Notes: generated from the letters alone by a model not told the origin. Shown: positions 52,782 through 61,580, counted from the stretch's first letter. The stretch is 64,000 nt of DNA from Pelagibius sp964472095 (GCA_964472095.1 CAYYIV010000017.1:1-64000), one strand, 5' to 3'. Program-made: numbers and translations.

Positions 52782-53678
52782 CTACGGCATCTTGTAGGCA
52801 ATGCCTTCGTCTTCTGCCAGTTCGGGCTCGCGACCAAGGAAGATGGCGCCTCTGCCGCTCAACTGCACCATCTCCCGCTTCACGAAAACGACTTCGTTGC
52901 TGCTGGCGTTGCGGACGTAGGTGCCGTTGGTGCTGTGGTCCTTCAGGAAGACCTTGCCGCGGACCGCCTGGATCGTCGCATGCCGCCGCGAGGCATAGGT
53001 GCTGTCGATCACCAGATCGCAGATGTCCTGGCGGCCGAGGACGAACTCCGGCATCGGCTCCTCCAGGGTCACCGCCTTGTCGCGGTAACGCAGGTCGAGC
53101 CGCAGCATGTCGCTTTCCGCCGCCACCAGCGGCGAGCGGATCACCGTCATGTTCTCCTCTTCGGTGATCACCATGTAGACGCCGACGGGCTCCTTCTTGC
53201 CCTTGACCGAGGCCTTGTCGAGCCAGCGCGTCCCGGCGCGCAAAGCCGGCGAAAGACGCACCACGGTGTCTTCGGTGACCAGGATCTCGCCGGCCTTGGC
53301 GAGGTCAGCAATGCGGGCGGCCAGGTTCACCGTGTCGCCGTAGAAATCGCCGTCGTACTCGATGACCGGGCCGAAGTGGAACCCGGCATGGATCGAGACC
53401 GGGGTGCGCTTCTGGGCATCGCGCATCAAGGTGGCGGCCCGGAAGGCGGCGTCGGGCGTGGCAAAGACGCACATCACGCCGTCGCCGGAGGTCTTCACGG
53501 TCCGTCCGCCGGCGAGGCCGGCCTGAGCATCGAGAATCGTGAGGCATTGGGCGGTGAGCCGGTGTGCGGTCTCATCGCCGTGGGTTTCGTACAGCTTCGT
53601 GCTGCCATCAATGTCCGCGAAAAGGACCGCGAGGTTCTGGCTGCTCTTAGCTGCCTTGTCCGACGGTACGTCGTTCAT
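52782..53678 (-). CDS. Class III nucleotide cyclase fused to an FHA domain
   Basis: The 298-residue protein has a class III adenylate/guanylate cyclase domain (about 15-175): FADIDGSTKLYE with the metal aspartates, KTSGDGVMCVF, and YGDTVNLAARI. A linker leads to a C-terminal FHA domain (about 205-290) with LGRQDICDLVI, SRRHATI and STNGTYV, the phosphothreonine-binding signature. The start MNDVPSDKAAK is preferred; the frame extends 54 codons upstream into unrelated sequence. The FHA domain suggests recruitment by a phosphorylated protein, most simply the neighbouring kinase or its substrates, linking Thr phosphorylation to cyclic nucleotide synthesis. ATP versus GTP specificity is not determinable by eye. 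Confidence 0.88.
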   Translation of the reverse strand: MNDVPSDKAAKSSQNLAVLFADIDGSTKLYETHGDETAHRLTAQCLTILDAQAGLAGGRTVKTSGDGVMCVFATPDAAFRAATLMRDAQKRTPVSIHAGFHFGPVIEYDGDFYGDTVNLAARIADLAKAGEILVTEDTVVRLSPALRAGTRWLDKASVKGKKEPVGVYMVITEEENMTVIRSPLVAAESDMLRLDLRYRDKAVTLEEPMPEFVLGRQDICDLVIDSTYASRRHATIQAVRGKVFLKDHSTNGTYVRNASSNEVVFVKREMVQLSGRGAIFLGREPELAEDEGIAYKMP

Positions 53679-53815
53679 GGCACAGTCTTCACCGGAAGCG
53701 CCTAAGCCTGCTCGAAATTGGCCGATAGCATCAGTATCTAACAAATCCGACGCCTGCTGTGGACCCTTTTTCGCGGTTCCACAACGCCTTAGGCCGGATT
53801 CCGCTGCCGCAATGG

Positions 53816-54420
53816 CTACCAGCCGCCGCGTTGCAACCACAGATCAACCTGGTCGAGACGGTCATGCCCCCAGAAAGGCTCGTCATCAACGACGAATAGG
53901 GGGAACCGAACACTCCCTTGGAGATCGCCTGCGAAACTTCGTCGCGCAGCCGCTGTTTGACGGCGGAGTCGTTCAGGGCGGCGGCCATTTCGGCGCCGTC
54001 GCCAAGACCGGCGGCCTGGGCGACGCGCAGCACCGATTCACCCGAATCGATGCTGCCACCCTGGCCGAATGCCTCGCGGTACAGCGTCTTGGCCAGCACT
54101 ACGGCCTGTTCCGGATCCTGGTCCTGCAGCCAGTAGTAGGCGCGGCAGGCCGCGACCGACATGAAGGGGAAAGTGTCCGGCACCTTGAAGGGCAGCCCCA
54201 GCAGACGTGCCGAGCGGGCGAGATCGTGACGGGCGTAGCCGCCCTTCAGCGGGATGTTGAGCAGCGGCTGGCCGCCGGTCTGCTGGAACACCACCCCCAG
54301 CAGGATCGGCCGCCAGACGACGCCGCGGCCGTGCCGGGCCCCCAGGGTGTCGATCTGCTCGGCGGCCAGGTAGCCGTAGGGGCTGGAAAAGTCGAAGTAG
54401 AAGTCGATGGGCGCGGGCAT
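53816..54420 (-). pseudogene. 2-hydroxychromene-2-carboxylate isomerase-like (DsbA/GST-kappa fold), frameshifted
   Basis: The first 175 codons (MPAPIDFYFDFSSPYGYLAA ... ISKGVFGSPY) follow the family. After the C-run near 53896-53903 the frame goes wrong. In the next frame the expected ending is intact: FVVDDEPFWGHDRLDQVDLW and then LQRGGW with a TAG at 53816-53818. A single missing base at about 53897 explains this, giving otherwise a 201-residue protein of normal length. In the shifted frame translation would run to 53731 with a nonsense tail. Family members isomerise aromatic catabolic intermediates with glutathione or act as DsbA-like proteins. Whether the defect is real or a sequencing error next to CCCCC cannot be told. 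Confidence 0.8.
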
Positions 54421-54450
54421 GGCGAGACTCGTCTGGCTAGGGCGCGGCAG

Positions 54451-55587
54451 TCAGCCGGCGGTGAGATGGCGGGCGATGATCAGGCGCTGGATGTCGGAGG
54501 TGCCCTCGTAGATCTGGCAGACCCGGACGTCGCGGTAGATGCGCTCGACCGGGAAGTCCGCGAGGTAGCCGTAGCCGCCGTGGATCTGGATGGCGTCCGA
54601 GCACACCCGCTCGGCCATCTCGGAGGCCTGCAGCTTGGCCATGGCCGCCTCCTTCAGGCAGGGCCGGCCGGCATCGCGCAGCGCCGCCGCTTCCAGCACC
54701 ATCAGCTCGGCGCCGTGGATCTGCGTCGCCATGTCTGCCAGCCGGAAGGCGATCGCCTGATGCTCGAAGATCGGCCGCCCGAAGCTTTGGCGTTCCTGGG
54801 CATAGCCCAACGCCGCCTCGTAGGCGGCCCGCGCCATGCCGACCGCCTGGGCGGCGATGCCGATGCGCCCGCCCTCCAGGTTGGCCAGTGCGATCTTGTA
54901 GCCCTGCCCTTCCTCGCCGAGCAGCAGGTCCGGCGTCAGGCGCAGCTCGTCGAAGACGATCTGGCAGGTATCGGAAGCCTTCTGGCCGAGCTTCGTCTCC
55001 ACCGAGGCGACGCGGTAGCCTGGCGTGTCGGTCGGCACGATGAAGGCACTGATGCCGCGCTTGCCCTGGTCCGGATCGGTGACGGCAAAGACGATGGCGA
55101 CATCGCCGTTCTTGCCCGAGGTGATGAACTGCTTCACGCCGTTCAACACGTAGTGATTACCGTCGCGCTCGGCGCGGGTCTTGATCGCGGAGGCGTCGGA
55201 GCCCGCCTGGGGCTCGGTCAGGCAGAAGGCGCCCAGCATCTCGCCGCGCGCCATCGGCTTCAGGAAGCGCTCCTGCTGCTCGGGGGTGCCGAACTTCAGG
55301 ATCGGCATACAGCCGACCGAATTGTGTACCGACATGATGGTGGAGCAGGAGCCGTCGCCCGCCGCCACCTCCATCAGGGCCAACGCATAGGAGACGTGAT
55401 CGGCCCCGGCACCGTCCCACTGCGGCGGCACCAGCATGCCGAGCAGGCCGAGCTCGCCCATCGCCGTCACGGCCTCGCGCGGGAAGCGCGCCTCGCGGTC
55501 CCAGGTCGCGGCCTGCGGCGCCAGCTGCTCCCGCGCGAACTGACGCGCGGTGTCGCGGATCAGGCTCTGCTCTTCAGTGAGCATCAT
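54451..55587 (-). CDS. Acyl-CoA dehydrogenase
   Basis: The 378-residue FAD enzyme opens MMLTEEQSLIRDTARQFARE and shows LTEPQAGSDASAIKTRA (FAD/substrate region), QFITSGKNGDVAIVFAV, YAQERQSFGRPIFEHQAI, QIHGGYGYLADFPVERIYRD and the C-terminal YEGTSDIQRLIIARHL with the catalytic glutamate position of short/branched-chain members. It oxidises an acyl-CoA to the trans-2-enoyl-CoA and passes electrons to ETF. The specific chain cannot be assigned; branched-chain (isobutyryl or 2-methylbutyryl) is plausible given nearby ivd. It lies 30 bp upstream of the frameshifted isomerase-like gene. Confidence 0.9.
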   Translation of the reverse strand: MMLTEEQSLIRDTARQFAREQLAPQAATWDREARFPREAVTAMGELGLLGMLVPPQWDGAGADHVSYALALMEVAAGDGSCSTIMSVHNSVGCMPILKFGTPEQQERFLKPMARGEMLGAFCLTEPQAGSDASAIKTRAERDGNHYVLNGVKQFITSGKNGDVAIVFAVTDPDQGKRGISAFIVPTDTPGYRVASVETKLGQKASDTCQIVFDELRLTPDLLLGEEGQGYKIALANLEGGRIGIAAQAVGMARAAYEAALGYAQERQSFGRPIFEHQAIAFRLADMATQIHGAELMVLEAAALRDAGRPCLKEAAMAKLQASEMAERVCSDAIQIHGGYGYLADFPVERIYRDVRVCQIYEGTSDIQRLIIARHLTAG

Positions 55588-55605
55588 GGCTGCGGACCGG
55601 CCCGC

Positions 55606-56103
55606 TCAAGCGCAGGGCTCCACCGTGCGCAGCAAGGCGCTGCGATCGATGCGCCGGCCTTCGGCATCGAAGGGCTGCTTGAAGGTGAAAGCCGCCGGCG
55701 TCGCGCCGCGGCGGTCGAGCAGCGCGACGCGCTCGAGCCCTTCCTCGATGCTCGGCAGCGTTCCGGCCGGCAACCACCACAGCGCCATGAAGGCGCCGGA
55801 CGGCTTCTCGAACCACTGCCGGCGCTGCGCCATCACCTGCAGGTGGTCGGAGCGGTAGACATAGGCGAAGAGCGAATCGAGGTCTTCCCAGACCGACATG
55901 TTGACGATGAAGCTGGGGTCGGCGGAGACCTGGATGTCGGTCGCATTGCCGCTGTCGCTCTGCAGGCGCCAGACGAAGCCCGGGCTGCGGTCGGCCAGGG
56001 CATTGATGTCGTCCAGGCGCTCGACGAAACCGGACAGTTGCGGGTCGTCGAGCGGCGCCAGGGTGCGTCCGACGTTGATCTGTGCCAGATGAAAGCGGTT
56101 CAT
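55606..56103 (-). CDS. DUF3291 domain protein
   Basis: The 165-residue protein starts MNRFHLAQINVGRTLAPLDD. It carries the DUF3291 pattern FVERLDDINALADRSPGFVW, SFIVNMSVWEDLDSL and ALWWLPAGTLPS, giving a ferredoxin-like dimeric alpha/beta-barrel fold related to antibiotic monooxygenase-like proteins. Function is unknown. It starts 37 bp after the short-chain dehydrogenase stop and ends 18 bp before the acyl-CoA dehydrogenase start, so it is in one operon. In-frame upstream codons to 56160 overlap the dehydrogenase and are not preferred. Confidence 0.85.
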   Translation of the reverse strand: MNRFHLAQINVGRTLAPLDDPQLSGFVERLDDINALADRSPGFVWRLQSDSGNATDIQVSADPSFIVNMSVWEDLDSLFAYVYRSDHLQVMAQRRQWFEKPSGAFMALWWLPAGTLPSIEEGLERVALLDRRGATPAAFTFKQPFDAEGRRIDRSALLRTVEPCA

Positions 56104-56140
56104 TGCGACCCTCCGACTCGAACTTGCAGGCGGCAGCTTT

Positions 56141-56821
56141 CTACCACTCCAGCAGCGCACCGTCGTAGTTGAAAAATTTTCCGTTGTCGGCCGGGCTCAG
56201 CCCGTCGATCACCTTGCGCATGCCGCGGACCGATTCCGCCGGTGGGATGCTGGCGCCCTCGCCGCCCATATCGGTCTGGACCCAGCCGGGGTGAAAGGAG
56301 ATCACCGTGAGGCCCCGGCCCGCGAGGTCGTTGGCGAGGGTCTTCGTCACCATGTTCAGGGCCGCCTTGGAGCTGCGGTAGATGTAGGATCCGCCGGAGG
56401 TATTCTGCGAGATCGACCCCATGCGGCTGGAGATGTTGACGACGGTCTTGCGCTCGCTGCGTTCTACGAGGCCGACGAAACGCTCGACCATGCGCAGCGG
56501 CGCCAGGGTGTTCACCTGCAGCACGGCGGCCCATTCTTCGTAGTCGGTTTCCCCGAATCCGGCACGCGGGCCGTAGACTCCGGCGTTGTTGATGAGGACG
56601 TCGATGGTTTCCTCCGCCAGCGCCCGCGCCAGGCTCGCCACCTTGAGGCCGTTGGTCACGTCGAGCTTGTGACAGACCACGTCGCCGTCGAGGGCGCGCA
56701 CCTCCTTGGCCTTCTCCATGTTGCGGGCACAGGCATGGACCCGCCAACCATCGGCCACGAAGGATTTTACGAACTCCAACCCGATGCCGCGGTTGGCGCC
56801 GGTGACCAGGACTGTAGGCAA
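56141..56821 (-). CDS. Short-chain dehydrogenase/reductase (C-factor-like)
   Basis: The 226-residue Rossmann enzyme has TGANRGIGLEFV (NAD(P) binding), LINNAGVYGP, a catalytic Ser in NISSRMGSIS, YRSSKAALN with Tyr-x-x-x-Lys, and HPGWVQTDMGG. This matches the SDR subgroup that includes the C-factor CsgA-like proteins. The start is TTG at 56819-56821 with GGGAGA upstream. The substrate is unknown. It heads the SDR-DUF3291-acyl-CoA dehydrogenase run. Confidence 0.9.
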   Translation of the reverse strand: MPTVLVTGANRGIGLEFVKSFVADGWRVHACARNMEKAKEVRALDGDVVCHKLDVTNGLKVASLARALAEETIDVLINNAGVYGPRAGFGETDYEEWAAVLQVNTLAPLRMVERFVGLVERSERKTVVNISSRMGSISQNTSGGSYIYRSSKAALNMVTKTLANDLAGRGLTVISFHPGWVQTDMGGEGASIPPAESVRGMRKVIDGLSPADNGKFFNYDGALLEW

Positions 56822-56905
56822 TACGGTCTCCCTAAACAGAACCGCCGCTCGGCCGAAGCCCAGCGGCGGGAATCTCGAGGTTCACGCCAAGCGCGCTTGC
56901 CCGGC

Positions 56906-57097
56906 TCATGCGACGGCCGGCGGCACGTCGCGCCGCGGCCGTCCGACGAGCTCGCCGCCGCAATTGGGGCAACGCCGCCCCATCGCTTCCGCGCAGGCGG
57001 TGCAGAAGGTGCATTCGAAACTGCAGATCCAGGCTTTCCCGTCCATGGCGAGGCCGAGTTGGCAGCGCTCGCAGGCGGGCTTCATTTGCAGCGCCAT
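56906..57097 (-). CDS. DUF1272 small zinc-ribbon-like protein
   Basis: The 63-residue protein has the cysteine pattern CERC, C-FECTFC-x2-C and CPNCGGEL followed by GRPRR, the DUF1272 signature. The paired cysteines should bind zinc or iron. The start MALQMKPACERC is favoured because AAAGGAG precedes its ATG; the frame is open 11 codons further. It lies between the short-chain dehydrogenase and ivd genes, all minus-strand. Function is unknown. Confidence 0.85.
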   Translation of the reverse strand: MALQMKPACERCQLGLAMDGKAWICSFECTFCTACAEAMGRRCPNCGGELVGRPRRDVPPAVA

Positions 57098-57273
57098 CAG
57101 CCGCTCCTTTGCGGCACTAGAGAACATCACTTGGCCGGTCGAGACAACACCCCTCGGGTTCTCGCCGCAACAGACTGAAATTCCTAGATATTACGTCAAA
57201 GCAAGCGATCCGGCAGGCGCGTTCGGAAGGCGATCTTCGCCGGCGCCAAGGGCTGCGGCGCGGCGGCAGGCGA

Positions 57274-58446
57274 CTACCTGGTCTCGTTGAACAGCTCGCG
57301 GCCGATGAGCATGCGACGGATCTCGCTGGTGCCGGCGCCGATCTCGTAGAGCTTGGCATCGCGCAGCAGGCGGCCGGCCGGATAGTCGTTGATGTAGCCG
57401 TTGCCGCCCAGGGTCTGGATGGTCTCCAGCGCCATCCAGGTCGCCCTTTCCGCCGCGAAGAGAATGGCGCCGGCAGCGTCCTTGCGCGTCGTCTCGCCGC
57501 GGTCGCAGGCTTTGGCCACCGCGTAGACATAGGCCTTGGCGGCATTCATCGTGGTGTACATGTCGGCGATCTTGCCCTGGATCAGCTGGAACTCGCCGAT
57601 CGCCTGGCCGAACTGCTTGCGCTCGTGGATGTAGGGCAGCGCCAGGTCCATGCAGGACTGCATGATGCCGAGCGGGCCGGCCGCCAGTACCAGCCTTTCG
57701 TAGTCGAGGCCGGACATCAGGATGTTGACGCCCTTGCCCAGGGTGCCCAGCAGGTTCTCCTCCGGCACTTCGCAATCCTCGAACACCAGTTCGCCGGTGG
57801 GCGAGCCGCGCATGCCGAGCTTGTCGAGCTTCTGGGCGATGGAAAAGCCCTTGAAGCCCTTCTCCACCAGGAAGGCGGTGATGCCGCGCGCGCCGGCCTC
57901 CGGATCGGTCTTGGCGTAAACCACCAGGGTGTCGGCCTCGTCGGCGTTGGTGATCCACATCTTGCTGCCGTTTAGGACGTAGCGGTCGCCCTTCCTGTCG
58001 GCGCGGGTGCGCATGCCGACCACATCGGAGCCGGCGCCCGGCTCGCTCATCGCCAGCGCACCGACGTGTTCGCCGGAGACCAGCTTCGGCAGGTAGCGGC
58101 GCTTCTGTTCCGCGCTGCCGTTGCGGCGAATCTGGTTGACGCAAAGATTGGAGTGCGCGCCGTAGCTGAGGCCGATGCTGGCCGAGGCCCGGCTGACCTC
58201 CTCCATCGCCACGCAGTGCTCGAGATAGCCCATGCCGGCGCCGCCGTAGTCCTCCTCCACCGTCAGGCCGAGCAGGCCGAGCGCCCCCATCTTCGGCCAC
58301 AGCTGGCGCGGAAAGACGTCGCTGCGGTCGATCTCCTCGGCGAGCGGCGCGATCTCCTCGGCGGCGAAACTCATCACCGTGTCGCGCAGCAGGTCGGCCG
58401 TCTCGCCGAGGTCGAAGTTGAGGCTGGGGAACTGGTTGGGACGCAT
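57274..58446 (-). CDS. ivd: Isovaleryl-CoA dehydrogenase
   Basis: The 390-residue FAD enzyme oxidises isovaleryl-CoA to 3-methylcrotonyl-CoA, the step before MccAB. Characteristic segments are FDLGETADLLRDTVMSFAAE, SIGLSYGAHSNLCVNQIRRN, AMSEPGAGSDVVGMRTRA, the YERLVLAAGPLGIMQ region with the internal catalytic glutamate found in IVD, QTLGGNGYINDYPAGRLLRD and YEIGAGTSEIRRMLIGREL. A Gly follows at the position where other acyl-CoA dehydrogenases keep the C-terminal Glu (EIGAGTSE), as expected for IVD. The SD GGAAGAGAG precedes the ATG. It normally heads the liu operon; here the rest lies 49 kb downstream on the same strand. Confidence 0.93.
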   Translation of the reverse strand: MRPNQFPSLNFDLGETADLLRDTVMSFAAEEIAPLAEEIDRSDVFPRQLWPKMGALGLLGLTVEEDYGGAGMGYLEHCVAMEEVSRASASIGLSYGAHSNLCVNQIRRNGSAEQKRRYLPKLVSGEHVGALAMSEPGAGSDVVGMRTRADRKGDRYVLNGSKMWITNADEADTLVVYAKTDPEAGARGITAFLVEKGFKGFSIAQKLDKLGMRGSPTGELVFEDCEVPEENLLGTLGKGVNILMSGLDYERLVLAAGPLGIMQSCMDLALPYIHERKQFGQAIGEFQLIQGKIADMYTTMNAAKAYVYAVAKACDRGETTRKDAAGAILFAAERATWMALETIQTLGGNGYINDYPAGRLLRDAKLYEIGAGTSEIRRMLIGRELFNETR

Positions 58447-58703
58447 CGTCGTCGCTCTCTTCCGCGGCTGCCGCGCCGGGTTCTCTGATTTGGCGGCACT
58501 CTAGGACGACCGGCAGAGCCCCGCCAGAGGCAATGCGCGGGCAGCGGCCCCGCACCGGCCGGCGGGACTTTGGAGGTAGCGCGGCGGCACAAGGGAATCA
58601 GGCCGTACCGGGCCGCCCCCGGCCGCGCTATAGTCCGCTCTCACCACAGGCTGTCTTGAGCGGCGCAGAAGCGACAACAGGTCGCCCGCACAGGGAGGGA
58701 AAG

Positions 58704-60686
58704 GTGGCGGCGTTACCCGAGGACGAGTTATCCGAGAGCATCGGTGGCGAGCCCCGCTTCGCGACACCCTTGGAATGGGCCGCCGAGAGTTTCGGCTTCG
58801 ATATCGCCGATCGCCGCAACCGGCAGCGCGGCGTCGAGAGCCTCCAGAACTGGCTCGGCGAAAATGGTTTCAAGGTACCGCCGGATGGCCACCTGGGTCC
58901 GGCGACCCTCTCCGCGTTGGACCAGGCCTATCGGGCGACCCAATTGAATGAAACGGTCGCCACGGTCGAAACCGAAGCCGCCAGCAGCGACTTTGGGATG
59001 AAGACGGCGGAAACTGCGGCGCAGCAAGCCGAAGCGGCCGCGCCGCCCCCGGAGCCCCCGCCGACACCGGACGATACCGAGGCTTCGGCCCGCCCGGTGG
59101 CGCTCAGCGATTCCGCGATCTGCGATATCGATCAGGACCGCCTTGGCTTCCGGCCTTACGTCGAGGCCGTCGCCGAGTTCATCCTCGCCGAGCAGACCCG
59201 GCCGCCGCTGACGCTGGCCATCAACGCGGCCTGGGGCCAGGGCAAAACCTCCTTCATGAACATGCTCGACCAGCAGCTGAAGCGCAGCGCGCGGACCACG
59301 CGCATCCGGGTGGCCACCACCTGGTTCAATCCCTGGAAGTACAGCGAGCCGGAGCAGGTCTGGGCCGCCTTCGTCGCCAACGTCACGCGCTGCCTGCGCG
59401 ACAATCTCACACCCGAACAGAGCTGGGACTTCCGCTGGGGCCGCTTCCGGCAGAAGTGGCACCGCCATGCGGACTTCGCCTTCGTGCTGCACCTCGTCGT
59501 GGCGCTCGCGTTCGTGGTGCTCATTCTCGGCGTCGCCGCGACCATGCAATGGTCGGAATTCGGCGCCTGGTCATCGGCCGCCGACTCCTTCCTCGGTGCC
59601 TTCTACAAAGCCGTCAGTGCCTCGCTTGCAAGCTCGCTGGGATATGTGCTCATCGGCCCCTTTGCCCTGCTCGCCCTGCTCTATGCCTACATAACCTTCA
59701 GCAAGAAGCTGGGGCTCAATCTCCTGGAGTACGTCGAGAAGACCGACTTCAAGGACAAGATCGGCACGCTCTCCCAGTTCGAGGACGAAATGCGGCGTCT
59801 GGCCGAGGCGGTGCCGGATGACCTTAAGGTCATCGTCTTCATCGACGATCTCGACCGCTGCAAGGGCAAGGTGCTGGGCGAGATCATCGAGGCGCTGCAG
59901 CTCGCCGACGTGTCGCGCGCTTGCATCTTCGTGATGGGCATGGACATGCGCATCGTCGCCAACGCCATCGAGACCGAGCGTGCCGAACTGGCCCATTCCG
60001 CCGGCCGCAGCGCCCGCATGGAACATGGCAGCGGCTACAAGTTCCTCGAGAAGATCATCCAGGCCCGCCTCTCTCTGCCCGCCCACGGCATGGCGCAGAT
60101 GGGCGACCTGGTCGACGCCGCCATGGGGCGGGAGGACAAGCCTCAACAACCGCGGTCGGGCGATGCCGGACCCGGTGCCGAGGCGGCCGGCCTGGGCGAG
60201 CGGCTGCGCCAGGGCATCGGCCTGGCACCGCGGAGCGAGCGCAAGGCGCCCAGCGACTCCGATGCCTTGATCGAGCGGGCGCGGCACTACGGCAGCCGTC
60301 ACTTCAACAACCCACGTCGTCTGAAGCGCTTCATCAACAGCTTCCGCCTGCAGGCCTACCTGACCGCGGCGGTGCGGCCCGGCAGCGAGCCGATCGACCA
60401 CCTCGCCCGCTTCCTCGTGTTGACCGAGAAATGGCCGGCCGTGGTCGATCACATTCTTGTCAACGACCTGCCGCCAAACTTTTGGCGGCATGCCGACAAC
60501 CAGGGGGGCACCAGCGCCGGTATCGCGGACGAGATCAAGCGCCTGCCGAACGAAGAGTTGCTGAAACTTGTCGAGTTGCTGGAAGGGCCGGGAGGCAACG
60601 ATCCTCTGGAGCCCAAGGCGATGAAAGTCCTCGCTGCCTGGTGCGGCTTCACCTACTACCGCGGCATCGAGACGAAGAACCCCTGA
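58704..60686 (+). CDS. KAP-family P-loop NTPase with N-terminal peptidoglycan-binding-like domain
   Basis: This is a 660-residue protein. Residues about 25-75 (RGVESLQNWLGENGFKVPPD, GHLGPATLSALDQ) resemble a PG-binding-1 repeat. A Pro/Ala/Glu linker follows. The KAP NTPase core has Walker A NAAWGQGKTSF (about 175-190) and Walker B KVIVFIDDLDRC (about 375-386). Two membrane helices (about 255-280 and 310-335) are inserted between them, as KAP proteins typically have. The start is GTG 58704 with GGGAGGGAAAG immediately upstream. KAP NTPases occur in membrane signalling and some phage-defence contexts; no defence partner is seen here. It is divergent from ivd. Confidence 0.85.
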   Translation: MAALPEDELSESIGGEPRFATPLEWAAESFGFDIADRRNRQRGVESLQNWLGENGFKVPPDGHLGPATLSALDQAYRATQLNETVATVETEAASSDFGMKTAETAAQQAEAAAPPPEPPPTPDDTEASARPVALSDSAICDIDQDRLGFRPYVEAVAEFILAEQTRPPLTLAINAAWGQGKTSFMNMLDQQLKRSARTTRIRVATTWFNPWKYSEPEQVWAAFVANVTRCLRDNLTPEQSWDFRWGRFRQKWHRHADFAFVLHLVVALAFVVLILGVAATMQWSEFGAWSSAADSFLGAFYKAVSASLASSLGYVLIGPFALLALLYAYITFSKKLGLNLLEYVEKTDFKDKIGTLSQFEDEMRRLAEAVPDDLKVIVFIDDLDRCKGKVLGEIIEALQLADVSRACIFVMGMDMRIVANAIETERAELAHSAGRSARMEHGSGYKFLEKIIQARLSLPAHGMAQMGDLVDAAMGREDKPQQPRSGDAGPGAEAAGLGERLRQGIGLAPRSERKAPSDSDALIERARHYGSRHFNNPRRLKRFINSFRLQAYLTAAVRPGSEPIDHLARFLVLTEKWPAVVDHILVNDLPPNFWRHADNQGGTSAGIADEIKRLPNEELLKLVELLEGPGGNDPLEPKAMKVLAAWCGFTYYRGIETKNP

Positions 60687-60688
60687 GC

Positions 60689-61165
60689 TCAACCCGCCTG
60701 CGGCATGTCGGGCCGGCCGGCGACGCACATCAGGGTCTGGCTGAGCCGCGCGCAGGGCTTCGCGCGGCCGTGCTTCACCACGCTGACCTCCGCCTCGGTC
60801 ACCGTCAGGCTGCGCCCCGGCTTCACCACCCGCCCGACGGCGCGCAGCAGCTCGCCGTCGGCCGGCGCCAGCAGGTTGATCTTGAACTCCACCGTCAGCA
60901 CCGAGCTGTCGGCCGCGAACAGACTGTAGCCGGCGTAGCCGGCTGCCGAGTCGGCGATGGTGCTGGTCACCCCGGCATGGAAGAAACCGTGCTGCTGGCA
61001 GAGGTCGGGCCGGAACGGCAGTTCGATCTCCACCTCCCCCGCCGCGACACGGCCGAGGCGGGCGCCGATCAGCGCCATGACGGTCTGGCGCGCGAAGATG
61101 GCGCGGACCCGCTCGGCGAAGTCGGCATCCCCGGGCTGGAACTTGGGTGGGGTGAACGCGGTCAT
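60689..61165 (-). CDS. PaaI-family hotdog-fold thioesterase
   Basis: The 158-residue hotdog protein contains HGFFHAGVTSTIADSAAGYA, the catalytic His-Gly-x-x-His-xGly-type helix of PaaI thioesterases, and LTVEFKINLLAPA. It should hydrolyse an acyl-CoA or aryl-CoA thioester. It converges with the KAP gene with only 2 bp between their ends. The MTAFTPP start is preferred over the longer frame, which would run into the divergent lipoprotein gene. Confidence 0.85.
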   Translation of the reverse strand: MTAFTPPKFQPGDADFAERVRAIFARQTVMALIGARLGRVAAGEVEIELPFRPDLCQQHGFFHAGVTSTIADSAAGYAGYSLFAADSSVLTVEFKINLLAPADGELLRAVGRVVKPGRSLTVTEAEVSVVKHGRAKPCARLSQTLMCVAGRPDMPQAG

Positions 61166-61312
61166 CTCGGCGGGTCTCCGGACAGGACAGGGAAATGGGC
61201 CCCCAGGATATCGCCGCCTGACGGCTTGCACAGCCCCCTGGGGAGAGGCCATAGTGCCCGGCGACGGCGGGGGCCACTGCCCCGCGAGACTTTCGGTGCC
61301 GAGGAAAAGCGG

Positions 61313-61546
61313 ATGTTTCACAAAGACAGGAAACGGCTGCTGCTGGTCGCGGCGATGCTCGCCGTCGCCGGCCTGACGGCGGCCTGCGAGAGCGCTGCGG
61401 AGCGCCAGGCGCGCCTGGAGCGCGAGGCCTACATCAAGACCCTCAACGTGGAAGAGCTGCAGAACAGCCTCGAGACGGTGAACCCGGACCCCTACGCGCC
61501 GAGCGAGACCGGCACCAGGAACATCGGCCGCCTCAGGAACAACTGA
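61313..61546 (+). CDS. Small putative lipoprotein
   Basis: The 77-residue precursor has basic N-terminal KDRKRLLLVAAMLAVAGLTA followed by AC, a lipobox-like site (LTAAC), and a charged mature part ending TRNIGRLRNN. The mature peptide would be only about 53 residues. It is preceded by GAGGAAAAG and is divergent from the thioesterase gene. The family is not recognised. Confidence 0.7.
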   Translation: MFHKDRKRLLLVAAMLAVAGLTAACESAAERQARLEREAYIKTLNVEELQNSLETVNPDPYAPSETGTRNIGRLRNN

Positions 61547-61580
61547 GCGGCAAGCCCCCGTTGCGCTGCCGGTACCGGCT

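Noticed and set aside
53539..56172. 877-codon plus-strand frame across the acyl-CoA dehydrogenase region
   Set aside because: It is the shadow of several minus-strand genes with clear family motifs.
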